From a virus: a stretch of 30,757 nucleotides of DNA. The translations under genes and the position numbers were made by a program. The stretch covers positions 1-30,757 of IMG/VR virus record IMGVR_UViG_3300033153_007126; one strand, written 5' to 3'. Every line of letters begins with the position of its first letter. Positions within the stretch are counted from its first letter, which is position 1. Below the pieces are notes generated by a model. It was given only the letters and a program-made list of their open reading frames with translations. It did not search any database and was not told the DNA's origin. This document shows, in pieces, positions 6,754 to 14,571 of this stretch.

Positions 6754-7082
6754 AAAGTTGTGAAAGCTGTAAAGAGTTATATACAAAGCTTAAAAAACAC
6801 GGGGAGAAACATGATCGGGAGGATTCTAATGGTAAACTGGATTGTAAAAATTGTCAGTTTGCCCCTCCTACTCTTAATTCATTGTCTTATGAGTTTATGG
6901 CTAGTTTTAATCAAGCCTCTAGTCATCGTGACGGAATGGGTGGTATTAACGGTTCGGTCATGGTTGAGATTTTGAACATTAAATATGATGATAAAGAGTT
7001 TATTTTAAAAAACATTGACTTTATAGGTAGAGTTAATGGAGTGATTAGTGAGTATTCAAGCAGGAAAGCCCGTCAGAAATAA
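6247..7082 (+). CDS. tail assembly chaperone long form by -1 frameshift (gpGT-like)
   Basis: The slippery heptamer GGGAAAG (6699-6705) is in the correct phase (G GGA AAG), the same heptamer used by lambda G/GT. After the slip the frame continues from GCC at 6705 to TAA at 7080-7082, giving 153 + 125 = 278 residues. The T extension carries two Cys pairs (CESC and CKNC, residues 172-175 and 200-203), a likely zinc knuckle, then SYEFMASFNQAS and a C-terminal domain. The shifted frame is open from 6678 onward. The ATG at 6882 is only an internal Met of this extension. Confidence 0.85.
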
Positions 7083-7095
7083 GACGGACTTTTTC
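7065..7095 (+). terminator. Rho-independent terminator after tail chaperone
   Basis: AAAG-C-CCGTC (7065-7074) pairs with GACGG-A-CTTT (7083-7092) with one mismatch, loop AGAAATAA, followed by TTTTTC. It overlaps the end of the GT frame and separates it from the minus-strand pair. Confidence 0.65.
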
Positions 7096-7102
7096 TTGTT
7101 AG

Positions 7103-7303
7103 CTACCTAGCCCCAGACCTAGCCCCAGACCTAGACCAAGACCTAGACCAAGACCTAGACCTAGACCAAGACCAAGACCTAAAACTAGACCAAGACCCAG
7201 ACCTAGACCCAGACCTAGACCTAGACCCAGACCTAGACCCAGACCTAGACCTAGACCCAGACCTAGACCTATCATGTCCCTCTCTAAGTAAAGCTTGTGT
7301 CAT
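7103..7303 (-). CDS. Ser/Arg/Gly/Trp dipeptide-repeat protein
   Basis: 66 residues: a short unique N-terminus (MTQALLREGHDRS), then an almost perfect alternation of Ser with Arg, Gly or Trp to the end (GARSGAR). Its start overlaps the stop of the 116-residue gene upstream on the same strand (ATGA), so it should be translated by coupling. The DNA is a hexamer array NGGTCT with only the first base changing (A gives Arg, G Gly, T Trp). Low-complexity followers of this kind have been seen beside similar small proteins in other genomes (recollection). Function unknown; it could be a non-functional expansion. Confidence 0.5.
   Translation of the reverse strand: MTQALLREGHDRSRSGSRSRSGSRSGSRSRSGSRSGSWSSFRSWSWSRSRSWSRSWSRSGARSGAR
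7107..7270. repeat. hexanucleotide tandem array
   Basis: About 27 units of AGACCn on the plus strand (n = T, C or A), with a single interruption CCTAAAACT near 7190. The unit is exactly two codons, so slippage would change the length of the minus-strand repeat protein without breaking the frame. Confidence 0.9.
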
Positions 7304-7650
7304 TTTTGACTTCTTGGTAAATCGTCTTTAATTTTAAACATATCCAATATCGCACCTCTTCCTAAAATCACTTCGCCACTTGGGTATGGTTCAACTTCGT
7401 TTAGATTATTTATATCTTTCAAAGCATCCGCCCATCTTCCAGTATCTGCAATCCATGCTACATCTTCAAACACAAGTTCTTTATCGTAAACTTTCGTAAG
7501 CCTGCCTGTATAAGTAAAAGTAACTGTTCTAATAATATAGTTTTTTCCTACTTTAAAAGGGTAAACCTCTTCTTCTCTTGCTGTTTGAATAGTTCCAAAC
7601 ATTCCAATCAATTCTTTTGCCTCTCCAATTGTTAAATCGTCTATACTCAT
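7300..7650 (-). CDS. conserved phage/bacterial small protein, unknown function
   Basis: 116 residues. The run YPFKVGKNYIIRTVTFTYTG, then GRLTKVYDKELVFEDVAWIADTGRW and VEPYPSGEVILGRGAILD, look like a family I recognise from many phages and bacteria as an unnamed, probably beta-barrel protein. Its promoter has a perfect TTGACA -35. It lies against the tail operon between chaperone and tape measure, so it is a moron expressed on its own, with the dipeptide-repeat ORF as its second gene. SD: AAAAGGAG. Confidence 0.7.
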   Translation of the reverse strand: MSIDDLTIGEAKELIGMFGTIQTAREEEVYPFKVGKNYIIRTVTFTYTGRLTKVYDKELVFEDVAWIADTGRWADALKDINNLNEVEPYPSGEVILGRGAILDMFKIKDDLPRSQK

Positions 7651-7679
7651 TTTAAACTCCTTTTGTTTTAATGTTTAGT

Positions 7680-7708
7680 ATTTTAGCAACAGTTAGCTTA
7701 AATGTCAA
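7680..7708 (-). promoter_or_regulatory. sigma70 promoter for the moron pair
   Basis: On the minus strand TTGACA (7703-7708), a 17-base spacer, then TAAAAT (7680-7685). It is the only perfect -35 seen in the window, unlike the -35-less phage late promoters, suggesting expression in the prophage or host setting. Confidence 0.7.
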
Positions 7709-7721
7709 GGGTTTTTTAAAA

Positions 7722-7730
7722 TGTTATAAT
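7722..7730 (+). promoter_or_regulatory. extended -10 promoter, tape measure gene
   Basis: TGTTATAAT with predicted start near 7737, then AAAAAATAAGGTT and the ATG. The same AAAAAATAAGGTT leader follows the portal promoter at 27526. Confidence 0.65.
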
Positions 7731-7756
7731 TAGATTATAAAAAATAAGGTTATCGC

Positions 7757-9976
7757 ATGGGTGTTTCTGAAACCGTAAAACTTACATTTGATCTTGTAGA
7801 CAAAGCCTCTAAAGATCTTAAAAATATTGATACACGATTAAGACAGGTCGAGGGTAGCACGGATAAGGCTGGTAGATCTGTTAATAAGTTTGAGCAGTCT
7901 GTAGGTAGTTTAGGTAGAACCGTTGCTGGTAGTATCGCTGCTTATGTATCCCTTAATGCTGCTTTTAGTGAAACACAAAGAATTATCTCTAAAGGTCTGG
8001 AATGTGAAGCCTTAAATCAAAAATTAGTCTTTGCGACAGGATCGGCAGAAAAAGCAAAAGAAGCTTTTAAGTTTATTTCAGAGGAGTCGGAAAGATTAGG
8101 TATTAATTTACTTTCAGCAGGTCAAGGCTTTGCAAAGTTCGCAGCAGCTTCAAAAGGTACATCTCTAGCAGGTCAAGAAACTAACAATATATTTATAGGT
8201 ATGTCTGAAGCATCAACAGCCTTAAGACTTACAACAGAACAGACTAACGGGGCATTTGTAGCCTTAGAACAAATTATGTCTAAGGGAAAAGTACAAGCTG
8301 AGGAGTTAAGAGGTCAATTAGGTGAAAGAATCCCTGGGGCTTTCCAAATCGCTTCTCGTGCTATGGGAGTAACTACCCAAGAATTAGACAAAATGCTTTC
8401 TACTGGTAAAGTCTTAGCGACTGATTTTTTACCTAAATTTTCAAGGGAACTACACAAGACTTTTGCAGAGACAGCGGTCGAGGGTGCACAGTCAGCACAA
8501 GCCTCTTTTAATAGATTATCCAATTCTATAGATCAAGCTAGGATGTCTATTGCAGAGAGTGGTTTAATTGATGACCTTGCAAGAATGTCCGAAGTTTCAA
8601 CAGCATTTTTTAAATCTTTTGAGGGAGCCAACACCTCTGCTGTTTTTGAAACATTTAAAGGGCTTGTGACAGGTGTTAAAATTCTTGATACTGGTTTTAC
8701 TCAACTAGCATTAAGAGGCGAAAATGCTTTTTTAAGACTTTCTGGAGCAGGGGATAAAACAGCAAGAGCCATACAGGGATCTTTTAAAGCTTATATTCCT
8801 GATGTCCTTAGTAAAGCTCTTGGGATAACAGAAAAAAGTCTAAAAGATCTAGACATAGAGATCAATAAAAATGAAATTGCGATACTAAATACAGAAAAGG
8901 CTTATCATGCAGCAGCAGCTAGTCTTTGGAAATATATTGGTGCGATTAATGCAGTAGACAAAAAGACTATAGTATCAAAGCCCACTGATTTTGGAAAAGC
9001 TCCTGTTAGTTCTAAAGTAAAAATAGATATAGAAATTAATGATGATTGGATGGATGAGTTAGATAAAGAAATATCGGACTGGACTAAATCCACTAATGCT
9101 TTTGAAGAATTAAAATCAAAGTTTGAAGATTTTACTCTAACTTCAGCAGAGCGAGAAAAAAAAGAATTAAATGAGTTTGTATTTGCTTATAATAAAGTAG
9201 CAAAAGAATTAAATAAAGATCCTATCACAGTAGATTTAGTATTAGAAGGTAAAGAATCAGCCCGTATAAAACAATTTGAAAGCGATTTAAAAGAAAGTTT
9301 TTCTAATTCTTTTGAGAGTGGAATATCAGATTTAATACAAGGCGGTTCGTTAGATGATTTTGCCTCTTCTTTAGGACAAAGAATAGAAGAAGCCAGTGCC
9401 GATGCTTTAGCAAGTGAGGCTGTTTTGGCTGCTGGTAGAGAAATTGGTAAAGCTATTGGGGACAGTGCTGGAACAGAAATAAGTGCTGAAAGTGGAGCGA
9501 CTTCTGGAGCGGCAACTGGTGGGATTTGGGGGGCAGTAATCGGTCTTGTGGTAGGTGCTGTTATTGGGGAAATTACTAAAAGCAAGGATGGAGGACTTTC
9601 TGCGCAAGACTTTGCGAACAATAGATTATCTGAAATACTAAACGAGCTAGAAAAACAGACTAATGTATTGGAATTACAAGGACTTGCAGGAACAGCAGAA
9701 TTTGAAAATATTACTGGTTTGTATGATCAGATTAATAATATATTGTCAGAGCAATCAGGAATAGGACAATATTTAAGTGGGTTATCATTCAAAGAAATAG
9801 AAGAAGTAAAAAGGACTGGGTCAGTAATCACTAGACCTGATCAAGAATTTGGACAATTTTTTGCACAAGGTGATATAGCAAAATTAAATATGATGCAAAG
9901 TCTAATAGGTAACTATAATGATGCGATCTTGGAAGGGTCTGCTGTTTTTGAACAGGCGGGACTTTCAATGCAATGA
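7757..9976 (+). CDS. tape measure protein, N-terminal part up to in-frame TGA
   Basis: 739 residues. The N-terminal coiled coil (LTFDLVDKASKDLKNIDTRL) is followed by the tape-measure domain: AFKFISEESERLGINLLSAG, FAKFAAASKGT, SEASTALRLT and VQAEELRGQLGERIPGAFQI are family signatures. Then coiled coils and a Gly/Ala-rich hydrophobic segment (GATSGAATGGIWGAVIGLVV, about 585-615), typical for the part inserted in the host membrane. It sets tail length and helps DNA entry. The frame stops at TGA 9974-9976 but continues open after it (next entry). Confidence 0.9.
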   Translation: MGVSETVKLTFDLVDKASKDLKNIDTRLRQVEGSTDKAGRSVNKFEQSVGSLGRTVAGSIAAYVSLNAAFSETQRIISKGLECEALNQKLVFATGSAEKAKEAFKFISEESERLGINLLSAGQGFAKFAAASKGTSLAGQETNNIFIGMSEASTALRLTTEQTNGAFVALEQIMSKGKVQAEELRGQLGERIPGAFQIASRAMGVTTQELDKMLSTGKVLATDFLPKFSRELHKTFAETAVEGAQSAQASFNRLSNSIDQARMSIAESGLIDDLARMSEVSTAFFKSFEGANTSAVFETFKGLVTGVKILDTGFTQLALRGENAFLRLSGAGDKTARAIQGSFKAYIPDVLSKALGITEKSLKDLDIEINKNEIAILNTEKAYHAAAASLWKYIGAINAVDKKTIVSKPTDFGKAPVSSKVKIDIEINDDWMDELDKEISDWTKSTNAFEELKSKFEDFTLTSAEREKKELNEFVFAYNKVAKELNKDPITVDLVLEGKESARIKQFESDLKESFSNSFESGISDLIQGGSLDDFASSLGQRIEEASADALASEAVLAAGREIGKAIGDSAGTEISAESGATSGAATGGIWGAVIGLVVGAVIGEITKSKDGGLSAQDFANNRLSEILNELEKQTNVLELQGLAGTAEFENITGLYDQINNILSEQSGIGQYLSGLSFKEIEEVKRTGSVITRPDQEFGQFFAQGDIAKLNMMQSLIGNYNDAILEGSAVFEQAGLSMQ

Positions 9977-10774
9977 TTAAACGAAAGTCTAAATGGTGTT
10001 AATGCTAATACTTTTCTTGTAGATAGTGCTATAAGCAGATTAGGAGTAGGATCTAAAAGTGAATTAGCATTACTTGTAAAAACAGCAACTTTAGCAGGGG
10101 ATGCTCTTGCAGATGCTGAGACAGATTGGAACGATTTAACAGACGCAGGGAAAGAAGCACTAATAACAGTTCAAAACTACGGTGAAGAAATAAATATTTT
10201 AAGCGATTATTTTTTAGAGGGTAGCGAAAGCATAGAATCATTAATAGACACCCTGTCAAACTCGCTAGACTCAATCGAAAGTGTATCAAGTGGTTATCAA
10301 GGATTTATCGACAGCAACCTTACAAATGCTTATGATTTAACGACTGCAAGATCTGAACTTGATAAAAGATTTACTGAGGAATTTGGTGAAGCTGTAGAAG
10401 CAAGAGAGGCTTATGAGTCAGCAATTGGAACAGATGCAACACCCGAAGAGTTAGCTGGACTTTCTGCCGATTTACAAAAAGAATCTAGTGAAGCAATATC
10501 TGCCGCTCAATTAAATATAGATGCAATAACCGCTGAATTTGGGTCGGCTGGTAGCAGTATGGTGCAGGGCATTTTAGAACAATTTGAAAAAGAAAAAATT
10601 GAGGTATTAGATATTGATCCAATAGTAACAGAGCAAATTAAAACCAATGAACTTTTATTAAAGATTGAAAATCATTTAGACCCAACTTTAACCCCTCCCA
10701 TTGTAAACCCTGATACCACTTCACCGACAGTATCCATTTATGACCCAGAGGGGACAAGGTATCAACTAAGATGA
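9977..10774 (+). pseudogene. tape measure C-terminal part, same frame after TGA
   Basis: The frame of the tape measure stays open for 265 sense codons after the TGA (LNESLNGVNANTF onward) to TGA 10772-10774, which overlaps the ATG of the next gene. Composition (Ala/Ser/Glu-rich helices such as ARSELDKRFTEEFGEAVEAR) continues that of the upstream part. Nothing else is encoded on either strand here. The intact protein would be 1005 residues. The downstream ATG at 10559 is an internal Met. Nonsense mutation, sequencing error and readthrough are all possible. Confidence 0.75.
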
Positions 10775-12042
10775 TTTTACTAACAATATCAGACGGAACT
10801 TTAACTAAACAGCTTGTAGACACAAACAGCAAAAAGTCCTCAAAGTCCAGCGGTTACAATGACGGCACTTTCTACATTCCAGACATAGATAACCTAACCT
10901 CTCTATCTTTCTCAGCTAGACCAATCGGCATTATGCAGACTGCAAGTGTGAAGATAGATATTGAAACGGCAAAGCTTTTTGACGGTAATGAGTTAACAGC
11001 ATCTGTTGAGATATGGGACGAGGTTAATCCTAAAATATCGGTGTTCTCAGGGTTGGCTATACTTATACAGAAAAATCGTGATGCTTTTACTTATAGTTTG
11101 CGAAATGAGAAAACTTTGCAAACAGATCTTTTGAGTATAGCACCTGATTTAAAAACGATTGATAGTGAAACATCAACTTATAGCGATGGGAGGGTTTACC
11201 CTATGACTTTTGGAAGAGTAAAATTTATAACACCTTTAATACTGGCTTTGTCTTGTGTTAGTGGGTGTGGAAATGCTTTATATAGCGATGGTGAGACATT
11301 AGGTGTTTATGATGGAGGGTTATCTACAAACTTTACACAAGCGACATCAACAGTAAAAAGAGATACTACACAGCCTGTTTATCCACTTACACAGGATATA
11401 AATGGTGGAAGTACAGGAACGGGATCGGTTACAACAGATGATGAAGTTACCCAAGTTACCAAAATTGCGACAGATGGAGATGATAATACAGCAGATTTTC
11501 TAATTACTCATGGATACAAAATTATAAGTCAAGCGGGAGTAGGAGACACTACCAGACATGGATATAGTTTAGATGTAGACGGTCAGTCGCATTGGTATGA
11601 TTATAATACTGGAACGAGTCAATGGGATGAAATATTAAACATAGGAAGATCTACAGTAGGATCAGATTTTTATGCTATTGATATTACAGGAACAGAAAGT
11701 GGAATAAATATAGATACTACGGGATCTGTAGGGATAAATGTAACAAATCCCAATACTGCTATACAAGGAAGCACTATAAATGGAACAAGTGTTTATGGGG
11801 TGGCTACAGGAGTCGGAGGGACAGGAGTATACGGACAATCTGATAGCTTTATAGGAGTTAGAGCATTATCAAACACTGGGACACCTCTATCTATCGCAGG
11901 AAACTCCACAAAAGGACATTATCAACTCAATACAGGGATAACCTCCGATCCATCTTCTCCGTCAGAGGGAATGGTTTATTATAATTCTAGCACTAAAAAA
12001 TTTAGAGGCTATAATGGTACAACATGGACAGATTTTAATTAA
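10771..12042 (+). CDS. tail tip / hub N-terminal domain fused to fibre-like receptor-binding region
   Basis: 423 residues. Residues 1 to about 195 look like a distal tail or hub domain (TASVKIDIETAKLFDGNELT, VEIWDEVNPKISVFSGLAIL). From about 200 the protein is Gly/Thr/Asn-rich like a fibre: repeated SVGINVTNPN, TSVYGVATGVGGTGVYGQS, ending SPSEGMVYYNSSTKKFRGYN and GTTWTDFN, a common C-terminal tail of phage fibre proteins. The start overlaps the tape measure stop (ATGA); the stop overlaps the next start (TAATG). The next ORF could be the rest of the hub. Confidence 0.6.
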   Translation: MILLTISDGTLTKQLVDTNSKKSSKSSGYNDGTFYIPDIDNLTSLSFSARPIGIMQTASVKIDIETAKLFDGNELTASVEIWDEVNPKISVFSGLAILIQKNRDAFTYSLRNEKTLQTDLLSIAPDLKTIDSETSTYSDGRVYPMTFGRVKFITPLILALSCVSGCGNALYSDGETLGVYDGGLSTNFTQATSTVKRDTTQPVYPLTQDINGGSTGTGSVTTDDEVTQVTKIATDGDDNTADFLITHGYKIISQAGVGDTTRHGYSLDVDGQSHWYDYNTGTSQWDEILNIGRSTVGSDFYAIDITGTESGINIDTTGSVGINVTNPNTAIQGSTINGTSVYGVATGVGGTGVYGQSDSFIGVRALSNTGTPLSIAGNSTKGHYQLNTGITSDPSSPSEGMVYYNSSTKKFRGYNGTTWTDFN

Positions 12043-12728
12043 TGATTGATGCACTAACCGAAATATTATCAGGAACAGGTCTATCTTTAGTTTCAACAGA
12101 TGCAACCAATATTGAGCTAAATATCCATCAATCAAGACAAACAACAAAAGAGAGGTTAATACAAGAGATCTTAAGCTATACAGATCATATAGGATATGAA
12201 GACGGCTCTAATTTTGTAATAGTAGATAAATTGTTAGGAGTAGACTCAACAGCAATTTTAAGAGATAGGATCGTTTCGGTATCTGCAACATTAGAAAGCC
12301 TAATAATTAACCGTTTTGAGATAGATTTGCTTGTTAAAGAATTTCAGAAGCAAGATAACGGAACACCATCACTTGTTGATAAAATAGTTACTAAATCTGT
12401 ATCTACAGGTCAGTCGGGCGGTGATGTTCAAAAAGTCAGCCCTTTAAGTCAACCAACCACCTTATCAAGTGGAGAGATTGTATATTATTATGATGATATT
12501 ACAACGGTATTAAATCGCAAGAAAGATCTTTATCTCTTAGATGATATTACATTAACAGTTAAAGGCTTTCAAGAGCTTAAATACGGGGATAAAATCACAT
12601 TTACTGAGTATAATAAATATAAGACAGATGATATTGCAAGTGGTTATCTAGTTGTTACTGGTTTTAGTTATAATCAAAAGAATTTGACAACTACGATGAA
12701 AGGAATCGGAGAATATAACATTTTATAA
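12042..12728 (+). CDS. baseplate hub-like protein (late control D-like fold suspected)
   Basis: 228 residues, starting IDALTEILSGTGLSLVST. It has the helix-plus-beta pattern of hub proteins (TKERLIQEILSYTDHIGYED, then IVSVSATLESLIINRFEI) and a C-terminal barrel-like part with ELKYGDKITFTEY and ASGYLVVTGFSYNQKNLTTT. These final features are common in phage tail-tip hub proteins of the gp27/gpD group. It lacks a usual N-terminal hub domain, which the previous ORF has. Called by position and pattern. Confidence 0.5.
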   Translation: MIDALTEILSGTGLSLVSTDATNIELNIHQSRQTTKERLIQEILSYTDHIGYEDGSNFVIVDKLLGVDSTAILRDRIVSVSATLESLIINRFEIDLLVKEFQKQDNGTPSLVDKIVTKSVSTGQSGGDVQKVSPLSQPTTLSSGEIVYYYDDITTVLNRKKDLYLLDDITLTVKGFQELKYGDKITFTEYNKYKTDDIASGYLVVTGFSYNQKNLTTTMKGIGEYNIL

Positions 12729-12731
12729 AAG

Positions 12732-12740
12732 TGTTATAAT
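12732..12740 (+). promoter_or_regulatory. extended -10 promoter giving a possibly leaderless mRNA
   Basis: TGTTATAAT ends only six bases before the ATG at 12747. With normal spacing, transcription would start at or next to the A of the start codon, and no SD is present in the sequence AACCTT. Confidence 0.55.
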
Positions 12741-12746
12741 AACCTT

Positions 12747-13490
12747 ATGTATTTATTTAATCAAACAGAGAATCTAGCAACAGATACCAACATAACAAGC
12801 CCCGATTTAACCATTGTTAATTCTTTGGATAAATACTCTAAAAATGTTGATACTGCAACTGATAAAGATATTACATTAAGCTATTCAGGTGGTGAAGATG
12901 ATTTAGCGATATTAGGGACTAATGCTAGTAGATGTGAATATTCTATCTATACGGTTGGAATAACACGATATGCAGAAGATACAACAATATCAACAAATAC
13001 AACAGTTGACGGTAAAATTGTAATCGCAGGCGGTGTTGAATTTATTATAAACACTGGAGTAACCTACACTATCATAAGCACGCCAGTAGAATCAACAGAC
13101 ACTCTTTTGAAAAAAGATTTTATCAGAGGTAATTTACATTTTGGTTTAAAAGATAAAGCTTTAACAAGTGCTACAATTAGACTTGTTGGCAGTGATGATA
13201 TTGAGATAGGTTGCTTAATAGCAGGAAATTTTAGCAATTATGGCTATGTAGAAGATCAAAACAACTTTAACGGCACTATTAAAGGCATTATTAAATCAAG
13301 CGACTATGAAAAGATACAAACCTATTTAGAGACAGAAGATTTTTATTTTTATATACCTCACAAAACAAATGAGAGTAAAAATAATTTGATTCAATATGGT
13401 AAAACGGTTTTATCGGATGGATCGGTAATTAGTGATACTTTTTCAGATAGTGAAAATTTAGTAAATATAACAATTAAAATTAAGGAATAA
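12747..13490 (+). CDS. tail tip protein, unknown family
   Basis: 247 residues. A disordered polar start (NQTENLATDTNITSPDLTIV), a beta-rich middle (CEYSIYTVGITRYAEDTTIS, DGKIVIAGGVEFIINTGVTY), then GNLHFGLKDKALTSATIRLV. The C-terminal half (YEKIQTYLETEDFYFYIPHK) could be a compact tail-attachment domain. Placed between the hub and receptor-binding genes, it is probably a baseplate or receptor-binding component. No motif allows a firmer name. Confidence 0.5.
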   Translation: MYLFNQTENLATDTNITSPDLTIVNSLDKYSKNVDTATDKDITLSYSGGEDDLAILGTNASRCEYSIYTVGITRYAEDTTISTNTTVDGKIVIAGGVEFIINTGVTYTIISTPVESTDTLLKKDFIRGNLHFGLKDKALTSATIRLVGSDDIEIGCLIAGNFSNYGYVEDQNNFNGTIKGIIKSSDYEKIQTYLETEDFYFYIPHKTNESKNNLIQYGKTVLSDGSVISDTFSDSENLVNITIKIKE

Positions 13491-13492
13491 TT

Positions 13493-13909
13493 TTGGCAGA
13501 TACAACAGTTTTAGATGGCAATATTGTCTATAATGGAGGAAAACCAACAGTAAATAATAAAACGATTTTAACCACAGAAGAAGTACAAACAATCACAGGG
13601 GGCAAGACTTTTTTAGGAGATATTGATTTTAGTCAATCTTGGCAAGATGTTACAAGTAGCAGATCCGATGGGGTAACATATACTAACAATACAGGGAAAC
13701 CAATATTTGTAAGTATAACTTTTAGTAACTCAGCCGGAGCGACAAATGATTATTCTGTTTATGTTGGAGCTTTAAAAGTAGGCTATGCTTACAAGTCGAC
13801 TATAGCTTACATAGAAACTAGGTCTTTCATTGTTCCTGCCGGATCAACCTATAAAACAGTAAAAGGTGGAACAGGGATAGGGATGACTATGTGGGCAGAG
13901 TTAAGATAA
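13493..13909 (+). CDS. short tail fibre / receptor-binding protein
   Basis: 138 residues from TTG 13493 with SD AAGGAATAA. The N-terminus (TTVLDGNIVYNGGKPTVNNK) resembles shaft-type repeats; the C-terminal domain from about residue 47 is a beta-sandwich-like VTYTNNTGKPIFVSITFSNS with TRSFIVPAGSTYKTV. Such heads with VPAGxTY motifs are found on many phage tail fibres and bind sugars. Start choice: no ATG fits the frame, and the TTG has good spacing to the SD. Confidence 0.55.
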   Translation: MADTTVLDGNIVYNGGKPTVNNKTILTTEEVQTITGGKTFLGDIDFSQSWQDVTSSRSDGVTYTNNTGKPIFVSITFSNSAGATNDYSVYVGALKVGYAYKSTIAYIETRSFIVPAGSTYKTVKGGTGIGMTMWAELR

Positions 13910-13922
13910 AAAGGAAAATGAA

Positions 13923-14228
13923 ATGAAAAACTATATTAATAAAAACAATGAAATATATTCATACGAGGATAATGTTGCAGAAGAATTTTTAGAAGAAAAG
14001 ATAGTAGAACTTGAATTGATTGTTATTTCAGATGAAGATTTGGCGATATTATTAATGCCTACAGTAGAAGAGTCATCTCTACAAGCTAAAGATGTTAATA
14101 ACAATCCAATTTATCAACAATTAGAGGAGTTGGATAAAAAATCAATCAGAGCATTAAGAACAAACGACACCCAAAGAATGGCAGAAATTGAAGCAGAAGC
14201 AACAATTTTAAGATCTAAACTTCTCTAA
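13923..14228 (+). CDS. tail fibre assembly chaperone-like protein
   Basis: 101 residues, with the C-terminal helices QQLEELDKKSIRALRTNDTQ and RMAEIEAEATILRSKL. This L-D-x-x-S-x-R-x-L-R ... E-x-E-A-x-x-L-R pattern is common in short proteins downstream of phage fibre genes. It ends the tail operon and overlaps by 14 bases the end of the convergent DUF1064 gene. SD: AAAAGGAAA. Confidence 0.55.
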   Translation: MKNYINKNNEIYSYEDNVAEEFLEEKIVELELIVISDEDLAILLMPTVEESSLQAKDVNNNPIYQQLEELDKKSIRALRTNDTQRMAEIEAEATILRSKLL

Positions 14229-14571
14229 ATAGAAATTCAGGATATAAAACTAAAAACAACTGTCTTTTAAGCCGATAAGTGGCTTCTTTGGCGGTTATAG
14301 CACTCTTAACATCTTCAACCACCCATTTGTCAACCTCTTTGTATTTAAAGTCAGCAATATACTTTCTAGCTAGTAGCTTCCTATTAGTTTTAGGATCTCT
14401 AACACTCTCAACAATTTTAAACTCTGGTTGCAATGAAAGATCTGTTATTTTTCCAGCTCTTAATAGCAGTTTTAATTCTAAATACCGTCTGGCTTCTTTT
14501 CGTGAGTCAAACATAAACCCATCTATTTTAGTTTTTTTGTTTTTATATTTAGTGTTTGATTGGTAGCTCAT
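14215..14571 (-). CDS. DUF1064 family protein (putative nuclease-like)
   Basis: 118 residues from ATG 14571. SRKEARRYLELKLLLRAGKI, LSLQPEFKIVES, KYIADFKY and WVVEDVKSAITAKEATYRLK match the DUF1064 pattern (E in the first helix, then D...F.Y....VEDVK), a fold related to small endonucleases. An upstream in-frame extension to 14700 is rejected because it lies inside terL. It overlaps the terL end by 23 bases. In phages this family is found near packaging and recombination genes. Start: weak SD AAAGAA. Confidence 0.75.
   Translation of the reverse strand: MSYQSNTKYKNKKTKIDGFMFDSRKEARRYLELKLLLRAGKITDLSLQPEFKIVESVRDPKTNRKLLARKYIADFKYKEVDKWVVEDVKSAITAKEATYRLKRQLFLVLYPEFLFREV

Noticed and set aside
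6751-6758. Second slippery site TAAAAAG at the end of the tail chaperone frame
   Set aside because: It lies on the stop codon of the zero frame, so it cannot work as X XXY YYZ. GGGAAAG upstream is in the proper phase.
6760-6975. 71-residue hydrophobic ORF that looks like a membrane protein
   Set aside because: It is an alternative frame of the GT extension, which is supported by the slippery site and Cys pairs; no SD is present.
7107-7270. CRISPR array or telomere-like repeat
   Set aside because: Six-base units without spacers that keep a reading frame on the minus strand; no cas gene.
9187-9621. Minus-strand ORFs inside the tape measure gene
   Set aside because: Low-complexity Ser/Pro/Ala reading of the reverse strand of a Gly/Ala-rich coding region, without SD or promoter.
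9974-9976. Alternative genetic code or selenocysteine at TGA
   Set aside because: TGA serves as a normal stop in many coupled genes here and Trp is written TGG. No convincing selenocysteine hairpin follows, and a tape measure is not a likely selenoprotein.
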